Notes under the pieces: generated by a model
What the model saw: only the letters and a program-made list of their open reading frames with translations
Told to the model about the DNA's origin: nothing
The model's database searches: none
In this document: positions 16,216 through 26,203 of the stretch, piece by piece
Position numbering within the stretch: position 1 is the first letter of the stretch
How the letters are laid out: every line of letters begins with the position of its first letter
Position numbers and translations under genes: made by a program
Assembly (NCBI GenBank): GCA_040904785.1
Contig: JBBDSV010000012.1
Span: forward strand, 1-53,402
DNA length: 53,402 nt
Reading direction: 5' to 3'
Source: JBBDSV01 sp040904785
GTDB taxonomy: Bacteria > Actinomycetota > Nitriliruptoria > Nitriliruptorales > Nitriliruptoraceae

Positions 16216-17084
16216 TCAGTGGTGACGGCCGAGGGGAACAAGCGCGCGTGGATCTCTCGTGTCGCGGTCGAGTGGTTAAGCGTGTAGAAGTGCAGGCCGG
16301 GCGCGCCATCGTCGAGCAGCGCCTGGCACAGTTCTGTGGCCACCTCGACGCCGATGCGGCGGACCTCGGCCGGATTCTCGGCCGCGGCGAGGCGGTCGGC
16401 CAGCTCCGGGGGGAACGCGGCACCCGACAGTTCTGCGAAGCGGGTGATCTGCGACACGTTCGTGACCGGCATGATGCCCGGGATCACCGGACGGTCACAC
16501 CCACGTGTCGCGAGGTCGTCGACCATCCGCCGATAGTCGGCGACGTCGAAGAAGAACTGGGTCACCGCGAAATCCGCCGCCTCGAGTTTTGCCGCCAGAT
16601 GATCTCGGTCGGTCTCCAGGTCCGGCGACTGCGGATGGCCTTCGGGATGGGCGGCGACGCCGATCGAGAATTGATCGCCGCCGACATCACGGGCCAGTTC
16701 GACGAGTTCGACCGCGTGGTCGAGCTCCCAGAACACTTCGTCCGCCGACGCCGGTGGATCGCCGCGGAGCAGCATCAGGTTCTCCACACCGACATCGCGG
16801 TAGTGCGTGAGGATGGAGGTGAGTTCCTCGCGCGTGTGCGACACGAGCGTGAGGTGTGCCATGGGTGTGAGGCTGGTCGTCTGCAGCAGTTCTTCAATGA
16901 CCGCGCGCGTCGTCTCGCGGGTCGATCCGCCGGCGCCGTAGGTGACCGAGACGAACGACGGCGCGAGTGGCTCAAGTTCGCGGAGTGTCGTGTGCAGGCG
17001 TTCGGCCGCCTCAGACGTGCGTGGCGGGAAGAACTCGAACGATGTCGTCCGTCCGGCGGCGAGCAGGGCGTCGATGCGGGTCAT
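16212..17084 (-). CDS. metF: Methylenetetrahydrofolate reductase
   Basis: A 290-residue flavoenzyme reducing 5,10-methylene-THF to 5-methyl-THF, the methyl donor of MetH. The TIM-barrel features are FEFFPPRT near the N-terminus with the catalytic Glu, SVTYGAGGSTRE, NLMLLRGDPP, and the FAVTQFFFD segment, followed by PGIMPVTN. Length and motifs match bacterial MetF. Its ATG overlaps the stop of the upstream acyltransferase gene by 4 bp (ATGA), and metH lies at the head of the same operon, so the methyl-making and methyl-using enzymes are co-expressed. Confidence 0.95.
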   Translation of the reverse strand: MTRIDALLAAGRTTSFEFFPPRTSEAAERLHTTLRELEPLAPSFVSVTYGAGGSTRETTRAVIEELLQTTSLTPMAHLTLVSHTREELTSILTHYRDVGVENLMLLRGDPPASADEVFWELDHAVELVELARDVGGDQFSIGVAAHPEGHPQSPDLETDRDHLAAKLEAADFAVTQFFFDVADYRRMVDDLATRGCDRPVIPGIMPVTNVSQITRFAELSGAAFPPELADRLAAAENPAEVRRIGVEVATELCQALLDDGAPGLHFYTLNHSTATREIHARLFPSAVTTD

Positions 17085-19810
17085 TGCGAGCTCCGGGCGA
17101 GCCGCATCCGCACGTCGACGACACGAACGCCGGCGGATCCGGGCTGGACGAACACGGGGTTGCAGTCGAGGTCGCGGATCTCGTCGATGTCCTCGACGAG
17201 TGCGTTGACCCGGTGCAACAGGTCGCGGACGCCCGCAACATCGACGGCCGGCCGGCCACGGTAGCCGGAGAGCAACGGTGCCATCCGAAGGCCATTGAGC
17301 ATCTCGTCGACGTCGCGATCGGTCAACGGGGTGACGCGCACACTGACGTCCTGGGTCAGCTCGACGAGTGTGCCGCCCATGCCGACGACGACGACGGGTC
17401 CGAACGAGGGTTCGTGGGTGACGCCGACCATCATCTCGACGCCGTCGTCGACCATTTCCTGGACGACAAAGGCTGTTGCGTGGTGGCCGAGGCCCTGCGC
17501 GTTCAGTCGCTGGCGCATGCGTGTGATCGCGGCGGCAACACCGTCGGCCGTTGCGATGTCGAGTTCGACGCCGCCGATGTCGGCCTTGTGGATCGGCGCG
17601 GCGAGCTTGACGGCGAACGGTCCGGTCAGTCGTTCGGCAGCCTGCCGACCTTCGTCAGGTTCAACGGCGACCTCGCTGCGGGCTCGGGTGATGCCGTAGG
17701 CGTCGAGGATCGCCGCCGCCGTGTCGTAGTCGAGCCACCCGTCGTCGCCGACAACGGCCAGCGCGTCGTCGACGAGCGCGCGAGCGGCGTCACGATCGAG
17801 TCCGTCGGGTGTGACCGGTCGGCCCATCGGCTCGCGCCGCCACCGGGAGTACTGCCACACGCGACCCAGTGCACGCGCGGCCGACTCTGGAAAGGTGAAC
17901 GTCGGAACGCCGGCGGCGCGCAATGGCTCGTCGATCCCGCCGGACGACATCATGACGGCGATCAGCGGCACCGAGTCGCCAAGTTGCGTGGCAGCTGCAG
18001 CGATCGCGGCCGTGATGTCGTCGGCTGCGACCGCGCCGGTCGGGATGAAAATGACGACGATGGCATCGACTTCATCGGCACCAGCGAGAACGTCGATGGC
18101 CCGCGCGTAGTGGGGACCGGATGCGGACGCGATCATGTCGACTGGATTGCTTACCTCCGCCTCGGGCGGAAGGAACGTGCGGAGTTCGGCGATCGTGCGG
18201 TCGGTCAGGTGGGGAACGTCGAGTCCGTGGGCGTCGAGCGCGTCGGCGGCGAGGATCGCCGGACCACCGGCATTGGTGAGAATGGCGACGTTTCGTCCCG
18301 TCGGCAGTGCCTGCGTCGACAGCAGTGTTGCGACGTCGAACATCTCCTCGAGTGTGTCGGTGCGGATCACCCCGGTCTGGCGGAACAGCGCGTCGACCGC
18401 GGCGTCGCCAGCCGCAAGGGCGGCGGTGTGTGACGACGCGGCACGCTCGCCGGCGCGGGTCCGGCCGGACTTGACCGCGATAATCGGCTTTGTGCGGCCG
18501 ACGCGACGTGCGATACGCGAGAACTTGCGTGGGTTGCCGAACGACTCGAGATACATGAGGACGACGTCGGTGTCGTCGTCATGTTCCCAATATTGCAGCA
18601 GATCGTTGCCGGACACGTCGGCTTTGTTCCCGACCGACACGAATGTCGCGATGCCCAGCCCGAGCCGGTCGACGTGGTCGAGCACGGCCAGGCCCAGCGC
18701 ACCCGACTGTGAGGACATCGACACCCGACCCGGTGCGGGGAACGTCGTCGAGAAGGTCGCGTTCATGCGCACCTTTTCGGCGCCGTTCATGAGGCCCATG
18801 CCGTTGGGGCCGACGAGACGCATCCCATGCGCTCGGGCGCGTTCGAGCAGGTCGGCCTGCCGCCGCTGGCCATCGGGCCCGGTCTCGGCAAAGCCGGCGC
18901 TGATGACGCAGACCGCGGCGACACCGAGTGCGCCGGCCTCATCGATGACGTCGGCGACGATCGGGGCGGGTACGCACACGACGACGAGGTCGGGGGCAGA
19001 CGGGCAGGCGGCAAGATTCGGATAGGCCGCGATCGACTGGATCACGTCGGCATTCGGATTGACCGGATAGACGACGCCGCGAAAGTGGCCCTGGACCAGG
19101 TTGGCGAACACGAGCCCGCCGATCGCGCGCGGGTCGCGCGATGCGCCCACGACGGCGATCCGTTGTGGCGCGAAGAAGCGGCGCAATGCCGACCGCGCGG
19201 CGTCACGATCGTCGGCGTCGACCGCGTTGAGGAACGCCGCACCGAGATCGAGGCGCATGTCGTTGCGTACGACGCCGCCGTCGGCCTGCGCGCGGTAGTC
19301 GAGTCCGAGTTCGCGGATCAGGTTGAGCATGCGAACGTTGTCGACGAGGACGTCTCCGGCGAGCGTGTCGATGCCGTCGTCGGCCGCCTGCTTCGCGACG
19401 GTTCGCACCAGTGCCGTGCCGATGCCTCGGCCCTGCTCAGCGTCCTCGACGAGCGCGGCGAACTCGGCGTGCTGGGCGTCGACGTCGTCGCGGGCGTAGC
19501 TGGCGACGCCCACGATTCGCTCGTCGTCGCCACGACCGCGGCATGCGACGACGGCGAACTCCCGGGACGGATCGAGATCCACGAACGATGCGACGTTGTC
19601 CCGGTCGAGGGTGAAGTGGCCGAGAAAGCGCCGCCTCCGCGTCTCGGGAGACGTGCGGCCCCACATTGCGAGCAGGCGTTTGTCGTCGTCAGCACGGACG
19701 GCGCGGAACGTGACGGTTGTTCCGTCACGGAGCACCTGCGCGTGCGGCTCCATCGCGACCTCGTCGTGCCGGCGACGGCCATCCTCGCGGGTCGGCGGTG
19801 GCGAAGGCAA
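17081..19810 (-). CDS. GNAT-acyl-CoA synthetase fusion (Pat-like protein acyltransferase)
   Basis: A 909-residue multidomain protein. An N-terminal GNAT acetyltransferase (about 22-190, with the acetyl-CoA loop EDAEQGRGIGTALV) is followed by a CoA-binding Rossmann domain (about 215-310, RIAVVGASRDPRAIGG), two succinyl-CoA-ligase-like domains (about 310-640, with SQSGALG and SHTAALA) and a C-terminal ATP-grasp domain (about 680-905). This N-terminal GNAT order resembles actinobacterial PatA rather than E. coli Pat, where GNAT is last. Such proteins acetylate lysines, for example of acetyl-CoA synthetase; the NDP-forming half is often inactive as a ligase. It starts 4 nt after metH and overlaps metF, sitting inside the methionine operon. 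An internal ATG (19753) is an alternative start. Confidence 0.88.
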   Translation of the reverse strand: MPSPPPTREDGRRRHDEVAMEPHAQVLRDGTTVTFRAVRADDDKRLLAMWGRTSPETRRRRFLGHFTLDRDNVASFVDLDPSREFAVVACRGRGDDERIVGVASYARDDVDAQHAEFAALVEDAEQGRGIGTALVRTVAKQAADDGIDTLAGDVLVDNVRMLNLIRELGLDYRAQADGGVVRNDMRLDLGAAFLNAVDADDRDAARSALRRFFAPQRIAVVGASRDPRAIGGLVFANLVQGHFRGVVYPVNPNADVIQSIAAYPNLAACPSAPDLVVVCVPAPIVADVIDEAGALGVAAVCVISAGFAETGPDGQRRQADLLERARAHGMRLVGPNGMGLMNGAEKVRMNATFSTTFPAPGRVSMSSQSGALGLAVLDHVDRLGLGIATFVSVGNKADVSGNDLLQYWEHDDDTDVVLMYLESFGNPRKFSRIARRVGRTKPIIAVKSGRTRAGERAASSHTAALAAGDAAVDALFRQTGVIRTDTLEEMFDVATLLSTQALPTGRNVAILTNAGGPAILAADALDAHGLDVPHLTDRTIAELRTFLPPEAEVSNPVDMIASASGPHYARAIDVLAGADEVDAIVVIFIPTGAVAADDITAAIAAAATQLGDSVPLIAVMMSSGGIDEPLRAAGVPTFTFPESAARALGRVWQYSRWRREPMGRPVTPDGLDRDAARALVDDALAVVGDDGWLDYDTAAAILDAYGITRARSEVAVEPDEGRQAAERLTGPFAVKLAAPIHKADIGGVELDIATADGVAAAITRMRQRLNAQGLGHHATAFVVQEMVDDGVEMMVGVTHEPSFGPVVVVGMGGTLVELTQDVSVRVTPLTDRDVDEMLNGLRMAPLLSGYRGRPAVDVAGVRDLLHRVNALVEDIDEIRDLDCNPVFVQPGSAGVRVVDVRMRLARSSQ

Positions 19811-19814
19811 CCGG

Positions 19815-22800
19815 TCACCGTGCGTTGAAGTACTTCGCTTCCGGATGGTGGACGACGATCGCCGACGTGGACTGTTCGGGTTCGAGCATGAACTCTTCGG
19901 TCAGCGCGACCCCGATCTGGCTCGCGTCGATGAGTTGGAACAGTTTCTCTTGGTCCTCGAGACGCGGACACGCCGCATACCCGAACGAGTAGCGCGAACC
20001 GCGATAGCCCTGGCGGAACCAGTCGGCGACGGTGGGGCCGTCGTCGCCGGCGATCCCGAGTTCTTCGCGGATGCGACGGTGCCAGTACTCGGCGAGCGCT
20101 TCGGCCATCTCGACGCCGAAGCCGTGCGCGAACAGGTAGTCCTGGTAGCGGTCGTCGGCGAACAATTTCTGCGCGACTTCGCTGATGCGCGTGCCGACGG
20201 TGACCACTTGGAGGCCGAGCACATCCGGCTCGCCCGAGTCGAGCGGACGGAAGAAGTCGCTGATGCACAGGAATCGGCCACGATCCTGTCGGGGGAACGA
20301 GAAACGCACGAGTTCGCGGTCGAGCGGCGCGTCGGGATCCCACACGACGAGGTCGTCGCCGTCGCCGTTAGCGGGATAGAACCCGTAGGCGACCTCGGGA
20401 ACGAGCAGCTTCTCGGCCTTCGCACGCGCGACCCACTCGCGGAATACGGGGCGGGCTTCGGTGGCGAGCAGTTCCTCGTACGCCTGCGGTGGTTGACCGG
20501 GAACTGGCGCGAATCCCCACTGATTCCGGAACAACGCCACTTCGTTGACGAGCGGAGCGATGTCGTCGATCGGGATTCCCCGCACGACACGCTGTCCGAA
20601 GAACGGTGCCGACGGCACGTCGACGTCGGTCGCCACCGCAGACCGCGGGCGCCCCCGGGCATCAACCTCGGGTGCGGACTCGTCCTGCCGGCTGCGCTCG
20701 TGCACGCGCCGCGGTTTGTGCGCCCGCAGATCGTCGAGTTCGTCGTTTCGGTCGTCGCCGAGCACGGCATCGAGCACGCGCAGCCCCTCGAACGCGTCCT
20801 TGCAGTAGAAGACGTCGCCGTCGTAGAGCGCACGCAGGTCGTCTTCGACGTAGCTGCGGGTGAGCGCGGCGCCGCCGAGGAGGACCGGAAGATGGTGGAA
20901 GCCGCGCGCGTTCATCTCCTCGAGATTCTCGCGCATGATCACGGTCGACTTGACGAGAAGTCCGGACATGCCGATCGCGTCGCACGACGCCTCGTCCGCG
21001 GTCTGCAGGATCGCGTCGATCGGCTGCTTGATCCCCAGGTTGAGGACGTCGTAGCCGTTGTTGCGCAGGATGATGTCGACGAGGTTCTTGCCGATGTCGT
21101 GCACGTCACCTTTGACCGTCGCGAGCACGATGCGTCCCTTAGCGGACGCGTTGCCGCCACCCGACGCGGCGATGTGCGGTTCGAGATACCCGACGGCGGC
21201 CTTCATCGCCTCGGCGGACTGCAGCACGAACGGCAACTGCATCTGACCGGAGCCGAACAGTTCGCCCACCGTCGCCATGCCGGCGAGCAGGAAGTTGTTG
21301 ATGATGTCCAGCGGCGGATGCTTCGCCAGGGCCTCATCGAGGTCGTCAGTCATGCCGTCGCGGTCACCGTCGACGATTCGCCGTTCGAGCCGCTCCTCGA
21401 GCGGAAGATCGGCGAGCGACGGTCCGTCGGAGGTCGTTGTCGTCTCCCCTTCGAACAGCGCCATGAACCGATGCAGCGGGTCATAGTCGGCGCTGGCGGT
21501 GCCGTCGAGGCCCTTCGTGCCGCGCCGGTCGTAGATCAGATCGAGCGCGACCGTGACCTGTTCCTCCGGGATGCGATGCAGTGGCAGGATCCGACCGGGA
21601 TGCACGATCGCCGACGTCAACCCGTGGTCGATCGCCTCCTTGAGGAAGACCGAATTGAGGACCTGGCGTGCGGGGGGCGCCAGCCCGAAGGAGATGTTCG
21701 ACACGCCGAGCGTGGTGGTGCACCCGGGAATGAGTTCGCGAACCTGGCGGATGGCCTCGAGGGTTTCCGCGGCGTCGCCGCGGAGATCCTCCTGCCCGGA
21801 CCCGAGCGGGAACGTGAGACAGTCGAAGATGAGATCGTGGGATTCGAGGCCGAATTCGTCGACGGCAAGCGTCGCGATCCGTTCGCAGACGCGCACCTTC
21901 CACTCGGCGGTGCGTGCCTGGCCTTCTTCGTCGATCGCGAGCGCGATGACGGCAGCGCCGTAGCGGCGTGCCAGCGGCAACAGACGGTCAGCCTTGACAC
22001 GGCCGTCCTCGAGGTTGATCGAGTTGATGACGGCACGACCACCGATGCGCACCAGTGCCGCCTCGATGATCTCGGGCTCGGTCGAGTCGATGACCAGCGG
22101 CAGGGTCGACTGGGTCGCAAACCGGTCGACGATCGCGCACACGTCGGGAACGCCATTGCGGCCGACGTAGTCGACGCACACGTCGAGCACGTGCGCGCCT
22201 TCGCGTGTCTGCGATCGAGCGAGCTGGACGGCCGCATCCCAGTCCTCGTCGAGCAGGATCGTGCGGAACGCGCGGGACCCGTTCGCGTTCGCGCGTTCGC
22301 CGATTGCGAGGAACGCCGTGTCCTGCTCGATCGTCACGGCCGAGTACAGCGACGCCAGGCTCGGTCGCCACTCGACGACGAGCGCATCCTCGTCGGCCGC
22401 CTCGACCAGGCTTCCGGCCGCGCCGCGTCGGCGTGCTGACGGAAGATCGAGGCGGCGGGGACGCGGCCGCTGCCCAGCGACGGCGTCGACGACGCGTGCG
22501 AGATGTTCAGGGGTCGTACCGCAGCAGCCGCCGACGATGGCGACACCGAATTCGGTGACGAACTCGGCGTGTGCCGCCGCAAGCTCGTCGGGCGTCAATG
22601 GGTAGCAGGTCGCACCGTCCCGCAGGTAGGGGATCCCGGCGTTGGGAATGACACTGATCGGTAGGCGCGAGTGACGGGCGAGCGTGCGGACGTGTTCACG
22701 CATGTCGTCGGGACCGGTGGCGCAGTTCATGCCGAGCACGTCGATCGGCAGCGGATCGAGCGCAGCAATGGCCGCCAGCGGCTCGGTGCCGAGAAGCATC

Positions 22801-23456
22801 GTGTTGATGTCCTTCTCGACGGTGAACTGCACCATCAGCGGGACGCGCGTGCCGCGTTCGACGAAGATGTCGTTGCATCCGGCGACCGCTGCCTTGATCT
22901 GCAGCAGGTCGAACGACGTTTCGATGAGCAGGACGTCGCAGCCGCCGTCAAGTAGGCCGCGCGCCTGCCGCCGGTAGCCGTCCTCCATCGTCGCGATGTC
23001 GATGAAGTCACGTGCGGTCGCCGGGTCCTTGCCGAGTGACAGCGTGGGTGATCGTGTGCCGGGCCCGATCGAGCCGACGACCCACCGCGGTTGCGCGGCC
23101 GTGCTGAAGGCGTCCGCGGCGCGGCGCGCGATCTCGGCGGCGGTGCGGTTGAGTTCCTCGGTCCGGTCAGCGAGTCCGTATTCGGCCAGCACCCACGGCG
23201 CACCGCCGAATGTGTTCGTCTGCACCGCATCGACGCCCACGTCGAACATCGTCCGGTGGACATCCTCGACGACGTCGGGTCGTGTCGCGACCAGCACTTC
23301 GTTGCAGCCGTCGAGTTCCTCGCCGCCGAAGTCGTCCGGTGTGAGATCGGCCTGTTGCAGCGCCGTGCCCATCGCGCCATCGAAGATGATGACACGCGAA
23401 CCCAGCGCGTCCAGGAACGGATGCGATTCGAGTGGGGGGAGTGGTGTCGTGGACAT
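19815..23456 (-). CDS. metH: Cobalamin-dependent methionine synthase
   Basis: A 1213-residue modular enzyme that methylates homocysteine with 5-methyl-THF through cobalamin. The homocysteine domain (about 10-330) has the zinc ligands C245 (MNCATGP) and the C311-C312 pair (VGGCCGTT). The pterin-binding domain spans about 370-660. The cobalamin module has the cap region (about 685-765) and the lower-ligand motif DVHDIGKN with H786. The activation domain follows to the end, including YFNAR at the C-terminus. The true start is ATG 23456; the longer frame upstream is not conserved and is Arg-rich. It heads the operon with a Pat-like protein and metF. No cobalamin riboswitch fits the 108-nt divergent spacer. 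Confidence 0.95.
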   Translation of the reverse strand: MSTTPLPPLESHPFLDALGSRVIIFDGAMGTALQQADLTPDDFGGEELDGCNEVLVATRPDVVEDVHRTMFDVGVDAVQTNTFGGAPWVLAEYGLADRTEELNRTAAEIARRAADAFSTAAQPRWVVGSIGPGTRSPTLSLGKDPATARDFIDIATMEDGYRRQARGLLDGGCDVLLIETSFDLLQIKAAVAGCNDIFVERGTRVPLMVQFTVEKDINTMLLGTEPLAAIAALDPLPIDVLGMNCATGPDDMREHVRTLARHSRLPISVIPNAGIPYLRDGATCYPLTPDELAAAHAEFVTEFGVAIVGGCCGTTPEHLARVVDAVAGQRPRPRRLDLPSARRRGAAGSLVEAADEDALVVEWRPSLASLYSAVTIEQDTAFLAIGERANANGSRAFRTILLDEDWDAAVQLARSQTREGAHVLDVCVDYVGRNGVPDVCAIVDRFATQSTLPLVIDSTEPEIIEAALVRIGGRAVINSINLEDGRVKADRLLPLARRYGAAVIALAIDEEGQARTAEWKVRVCERIATLAVDEFGLESHDLIFDCLTFPLGSGQEDLRGDAAETLEAIRQVRELIPGCTTTLGVSNISFGLAPPARQVLNSVFLKEAIDHGLTSAIVHPGRILPLHRIPEEQVTVALDLIYDRRGTKGLDGTASADYDPLHRFMALFEGETTTTSDGPSLADLPLEERLERRIVDGDRDGMTDDLDEALAKHPPLDIINNFLLAGMATVGELFGSGQMQLPFVLQSAEAMKAAVGYLEPHIAASGGGNASAKGRIVLATVKGDVHDIGKNLVDIILRNNGYDVLNLGIKQPIDAILQTADEASCDAIGMSGLLVKSTVIMRENLEEMNARGFHHLPVLLGGAALTRSYVEDDLRALYDGDVFYCKDAFEGLRVLDAVLGDDRNDELDDLRAHKPRRVHERSRQDESAPEVDARGRPRSAVATDVDVPSAPFFGQRVVRGIPIDDIAPLVNEVALFRNQWGFAPVPGQPPQAYEELLATEARPVFREWVARAKAEKLLVPEVAYGFYPANGDGDDLVVWDPDAPLDRELVRFSFPRQDRGRFLCISDFFRPLDSGEPDVLGLQVVTVGTRISEVAQKLFADDRYQDYLFAHGFGVEMAEALAEYWHRRIREELGIAGDDGPTVADWFRQGYRGSRYSFGYAACPRLEDQEKLFQLIDASQIGVALTEEFMLEPEQSTSAIVVHHPEAKYFNAR

Positions 23457-23564
23457 CGCCCCGCAGCCTACGGTGCCGATGCCGCGGTCGTGAACGACGA
23501 TGGTGTGTGTCGCCAGGAGGTGTCCGGTTTGCTCTGGCCGCGTTCGCACGCGACGATCCGCCGC

Positions 23565-24011
23565 ATGTTCCGATCGAAGCCACCGTTGCCGCCCGATCGC
23601 GCCGATGCGTGGTGGGCGTTTCTCGACTGTGCCGAGGTCATCGAAGCCGGTCGGAGGGTGCTGCTGTCGACGCTCCCGACGGGCCGGGTCGAGCCGGCGC
23701 CGATCGGTGTGGGGACGGATGCGGTCCGCCGGGCGGTCGCCGACGCCCGCGCGTGGATGCCGCGCTGGCGGATCGACGAGCTGCACGATGAATGGCGCGC
23801 CTGTCAGCAGCGGCTCGACGAGGCCGAGTCCGCCACGATCGAACTCGACGAGGTGGCGGCGACGACCGGTGAGCTCGAGGAGCTGCTCGAATCGGTCCAG
23901 GCGGTGATCGAGCCACTGGACGTCTTCGCCGACGCCGAACGCGCGTGGCGGCGACACTGGCGGTTGCCGCGGCACCGCGAACCTGCCGTCGGTGGCGAGG
24001 AGGCGCGATGA
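23565..24011 (+). CDS. Hypothetical acidic helical protein coupled to purM
   Basis: A 148-residue protein with no recognised domain. It is helix-rich and highly charged: WWAFLDCAEVIEAGRRVLLS near the start, a Trp/Arg patch, and an amphipathic stretch of alternating Glu/Leu (about 95-125). Its TGA overlaps the purM ATG by 4 bp (ATGA), so translation is coupled. ATG 23565 begins the first conserved-looking segment (MFRSKPPLPP). It diverges from metH. Function unknown; the coupling could mean a purine-related accessory role, but this is only positional. Confidence 0.6.
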   Translation: MFRSKPPLPPDRADAWWAFLDCAEVIEAGRRVLLSTLPTGRVEPAPIGVGTDAVRRAVADARAWMPRWRIDELHDEWRACQQRLDEAESATIELDEVAATTGELEELLESVQAVIEPLDVFADAERAWRRHWRLPRHREPAVGGEEAR

Positions 24012-25042
24012 ACGACGAACCGATCCGCTACGCCGACGCGGGCGTCGACATCGAAGCCGCCGACCGTGCGGTGGCGGCGATCGCCGCGCACGCGGCCCGG
24101 ACGAGCCGTCCCGAGGTCGTCGAGGGCATCGGCGGGTTCGGCGGCCTGTTCGCGCCGGACTTGGCGGAGTTCCGCGCTCCGGTGCTGGTGTCCGGCACCG
24201 ACGGTGTGGGAACGAAGGTCGAGATCGCCCGGCGTCTGCAGCGTTTCGACACGATCGGCCAGGATCTCGTGGCCATGGTCGTCGACGACCTCGTGGTGTG
24301 CGGGGCCCAACCGCTCTTCTTCAACGACTACATCGTCGTCGGGGCGCTCGATCCCGATCGCGTCGCGGCGATCGTCGCCGGGATCGCCGACGGCTGCGTC
24401 ATCGCCGGCTGCGCGCTCGTCGGGGGCGAGACTGCCGAGCATCCCGGGCTGCTGGACCCCGACGCGTTCGACCTGGCGGGCTTCGGCGTTGCCGTCGTCG
24501 AACGCGACCGGATGTTGGGAGCCGCACGGGTGACGACGGGTGACGCGTTGATCGCGCTGCCGTCGTCCGGCCTCCACAGCAACGGCTACAGCCTCGTGCG
24601 CCGCGTGATCGGCGATCGATCGCTCGCCGAGACGCATGGGTTGTCGCGGCCGCTGGGCGAGGAACTGCTCGAGCCCACGCGGATCCATGCGCCCGATTGT
24701 CTCGCCTTGGCGGCCGAGGTCGACGTGCACGCTTTCTGTCACGTCACGGGCGGCGGGCTGACCGAGAACTTGCCACGCATTCTGCCCGAGGCGTGCGGCG
24801 TCGACGTCGATGCGTCGAGTTGGCGCTGGCCGGAGATCTTCCGGTGGTTGGCGGACAACGGCCCCGTCGCCACTGCAGAGATGTGGCGCACGTTCAACTG
24901 CGGGGCGGGCATGGTCGCCGTGGTGGCCGACGCCGATGCGGATGCGGCGATCGATGTGCTCCGCGGCCGCGGTGTGGATGCCTGGCGCCTGGGCCGTGTT
25001 CGCAGCGGTGGCGGTGTCGCCTATGTCGACGGTGTGAGCTGA
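24008..25042 (+). CDS. purM: Phosphoribosylformylglycinamidine cyclo-ligase (AIR synthetase)
   Basis: A 344-residue enzyme of purine synthesis closing the imidazole ring to give AIR, using ATP. The PurM superfamily hallmarks are YADAGVDIEAAD at the start, VLVSGTDGVGTKVEIA, MVVDDLVVCGAQPLFFNDYI, and GCALVGGETAEHPG. A SelD assignment was considered because the families share a fold, but the DDLVVCGAxPLFFNDYI and AGVDI patterns are PurM-specific. ATG 24008 overlaps the upstream stop. It converges on the amino-acid dehydrogenase with 19 nt between the stops. Confidence 0.95.
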   Translation: MNDEPIRYADAGVDIEAADRAVAAIAAHAARTSRPEVVEGIGGFGGLFAPDLAEFRAPVLVSGTDGVGTKVEIARRLQRFDTIGQDLVAMVVDDLVVCGAQPLFFNDYIVVGALDPDRVAAIVAGIADGCVIAGCALVGGETAEHPGLLDPDAFDLAGFGVAVVERDRMLGAARVTTGDALIALPSSGLHSNGYSLVRRVIGDRSLAETHGLSRPLGEELLEPTRIHAPDCLALAAEVDVHAFCHVTGGGLTENLPRILPEACGVDVDASSWRWPEIFRWLADNGPVATAEMWRTFNCGAGMVAVVADADADAAIDVLRGRGVDAWRLGRVRSGGGVAYVDGVS

Positions 25043-25061
25043 CTGCGCACGCGGTTCAGCA

Positions 25062-26144
25062 TCACTCGGGCGTCGGTCGCAGCCAAAATCGATGCGATGC
25101 CTCGATCGACGCGAGTCGATCGTCGACGAGCCGAGCTGCGGCCTCTTCTGTGGTGATGGCCGCCGCATCTGCGTCGCCGAGTACGCGCTGCAGCGTGGCG
25201 GGAATCGATTCGAGCCGTGCACGAGCGCGCTCGACGGAATAGCCCTCCGGGTGCAGCTCCTGGGCGAGGTTGATCACGCCACCCGCATTGACCACGAAGT
25301 CCGGCGCGTACACGATGCCGTGATCGCGCAGGCGAACGGCATCCTCGGCCGTGGCGAGTTGATTGTTGGCCCCGCCACACACCAGCCGGGCCTGCAGCGT
25401 CGGAATCGTCGCCTCGTTGAGCACGGCACCGAGCGCGTTGGGTGACACGACGTCGGCGTTGACGGCGAGAATCTCGTCGGTTTCGACGGTGTCGACCCCA
25501 TATTCGTCGACGGTGCGGGCGAGAGCGTCAGCATCGACATCGGCAACCGTCACCTTGGCCCCGTCGGCGACCAGGTGCCCGACGAGTCGCGCCCCGACCT
25601 TGCCCAGCCCCTGGACGGCGACATGGATGCCGCGCAGCGAGTCGGCACCCAAGGCGTGGGTCACGCCGGTACGGATCGCGAGATGGACACCGGTGGCGGT
25701 GAGCACGCCCGAATCGCCCGAACCTCCCTCGACGACGTGCGTGCCCGTCGCCCAGCGTGTCTCGCGCCGGATCATTGCCATGTCTGCCGGCGTTGACCCG
25801 ACGTCGCATGCGGTGATGTAACGGCCGGCGAGCCCGGCGATCGCGCGGCCGTACGCGCGCAGAACCGGTTCGGTCCGTACCTTCGCCGGATCACCGATGA
25901 TCACGGCTTTCCCGCCACCGAAGTCGAGGCCGGCGCAGGCGTTCTTGTGGGTCATCGCGGCCGACAGCCGCAGCACATCGGTGAGGGCGTCGTCGAACGA
26001 GGGGTAGTCGCGGATCCGCGTGCCACCGAGCGCCGGACCGAGTCGGGTCGAATGAATCGCAATGATGCACGTCACGCCGGTGTCGGCCAGTCGGGTGACG
26101 ATCACCTGCTCGTGCGTGCCGGCCGTGAGATCATCCATCGCCAT
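25062..26144 (-). CDS. Leu/Phe/Val-type amino acid dehydrogenase
   Basis: A 360-residue NAD-dependent oxidative deaminase of the Glu/Leu/Phe/Val dehydrogenase family. The catalytic segment is MTHKNACAGLDFGGGKAVIIGDP with the two conserved lysines (about 66 and 78), then the catalytic Asp in ITACDVGSTPADM. The dinucleotide fold has VAVQGLGKVGARLVGHLVADG, and the C-terminal YAPDFVVNAGGVINLAQE motif completes the pattern. It would convert branched-chain amino acids (or phenylalanine) to 2-oxo acids and ammonia. The start at ATG 26144 has a possible second ATG two codons later. Substrate preference (Val vs Leu) cannot be read from sequence. Confidence 0.9.
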   Translation of the reverse strand: MAMDDLTAGTHEQVIVTRLADTGVTCIIAIHSTRLGPALGGTRIRDYPSFDDALTDVLRLSAAMTHKNACAGLDFGGGKAVIIGDPAKVRTEPVLRAYGRAIAGLAGRYITACDVGSTPADMAMIRRETRWATGTHVVEGGSGDSGVLTATGVHLAIRTGVTHALGADSLRGIHVAVQGLGKVGARLVGHLVADGAKVTVADVDADALARTVDEYGVDTVETDEILAVNADVVSPNALGAVLNEATIPTLQARLVCGGANNQLATAEDAVRLRDHGIVYAPDFVVNAGGVINLAQELHPEGYSVERARARLESIPATLQRVLGDADAAAITTEEAAARLVDDRLASIEASHRFWLRPTPE

Positions 26145-26203
26145 CGCACCCTCCCGCCACGGGCGTGTGCGACGAGCCTACGACCGAGTACCGTCCAGTG
26201 GCG

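Noticed and set aside
19596..22439. 947-codon open frame on the plus strand
   Set aside because: It is antisense to metH, Arg/Gly/Asp-rich and without a domain; a GC-bias shadow frame.
23457..23564. Cobalamin riboswitch before metH
   Set aside because: The 108-nt divergent spacer is too short for the element and no B12-box-like sequence was seen.
24008..25042. SelD (selenophosphate synthetase), which would complete the selA-selB set
   Set aside because: The AGVDI start, VSGTDGVGTK and VCGAQPLFFNDY motifs are those of PurM; SelD has a different glycine-rich N-terminal motif with Cys/Sec.
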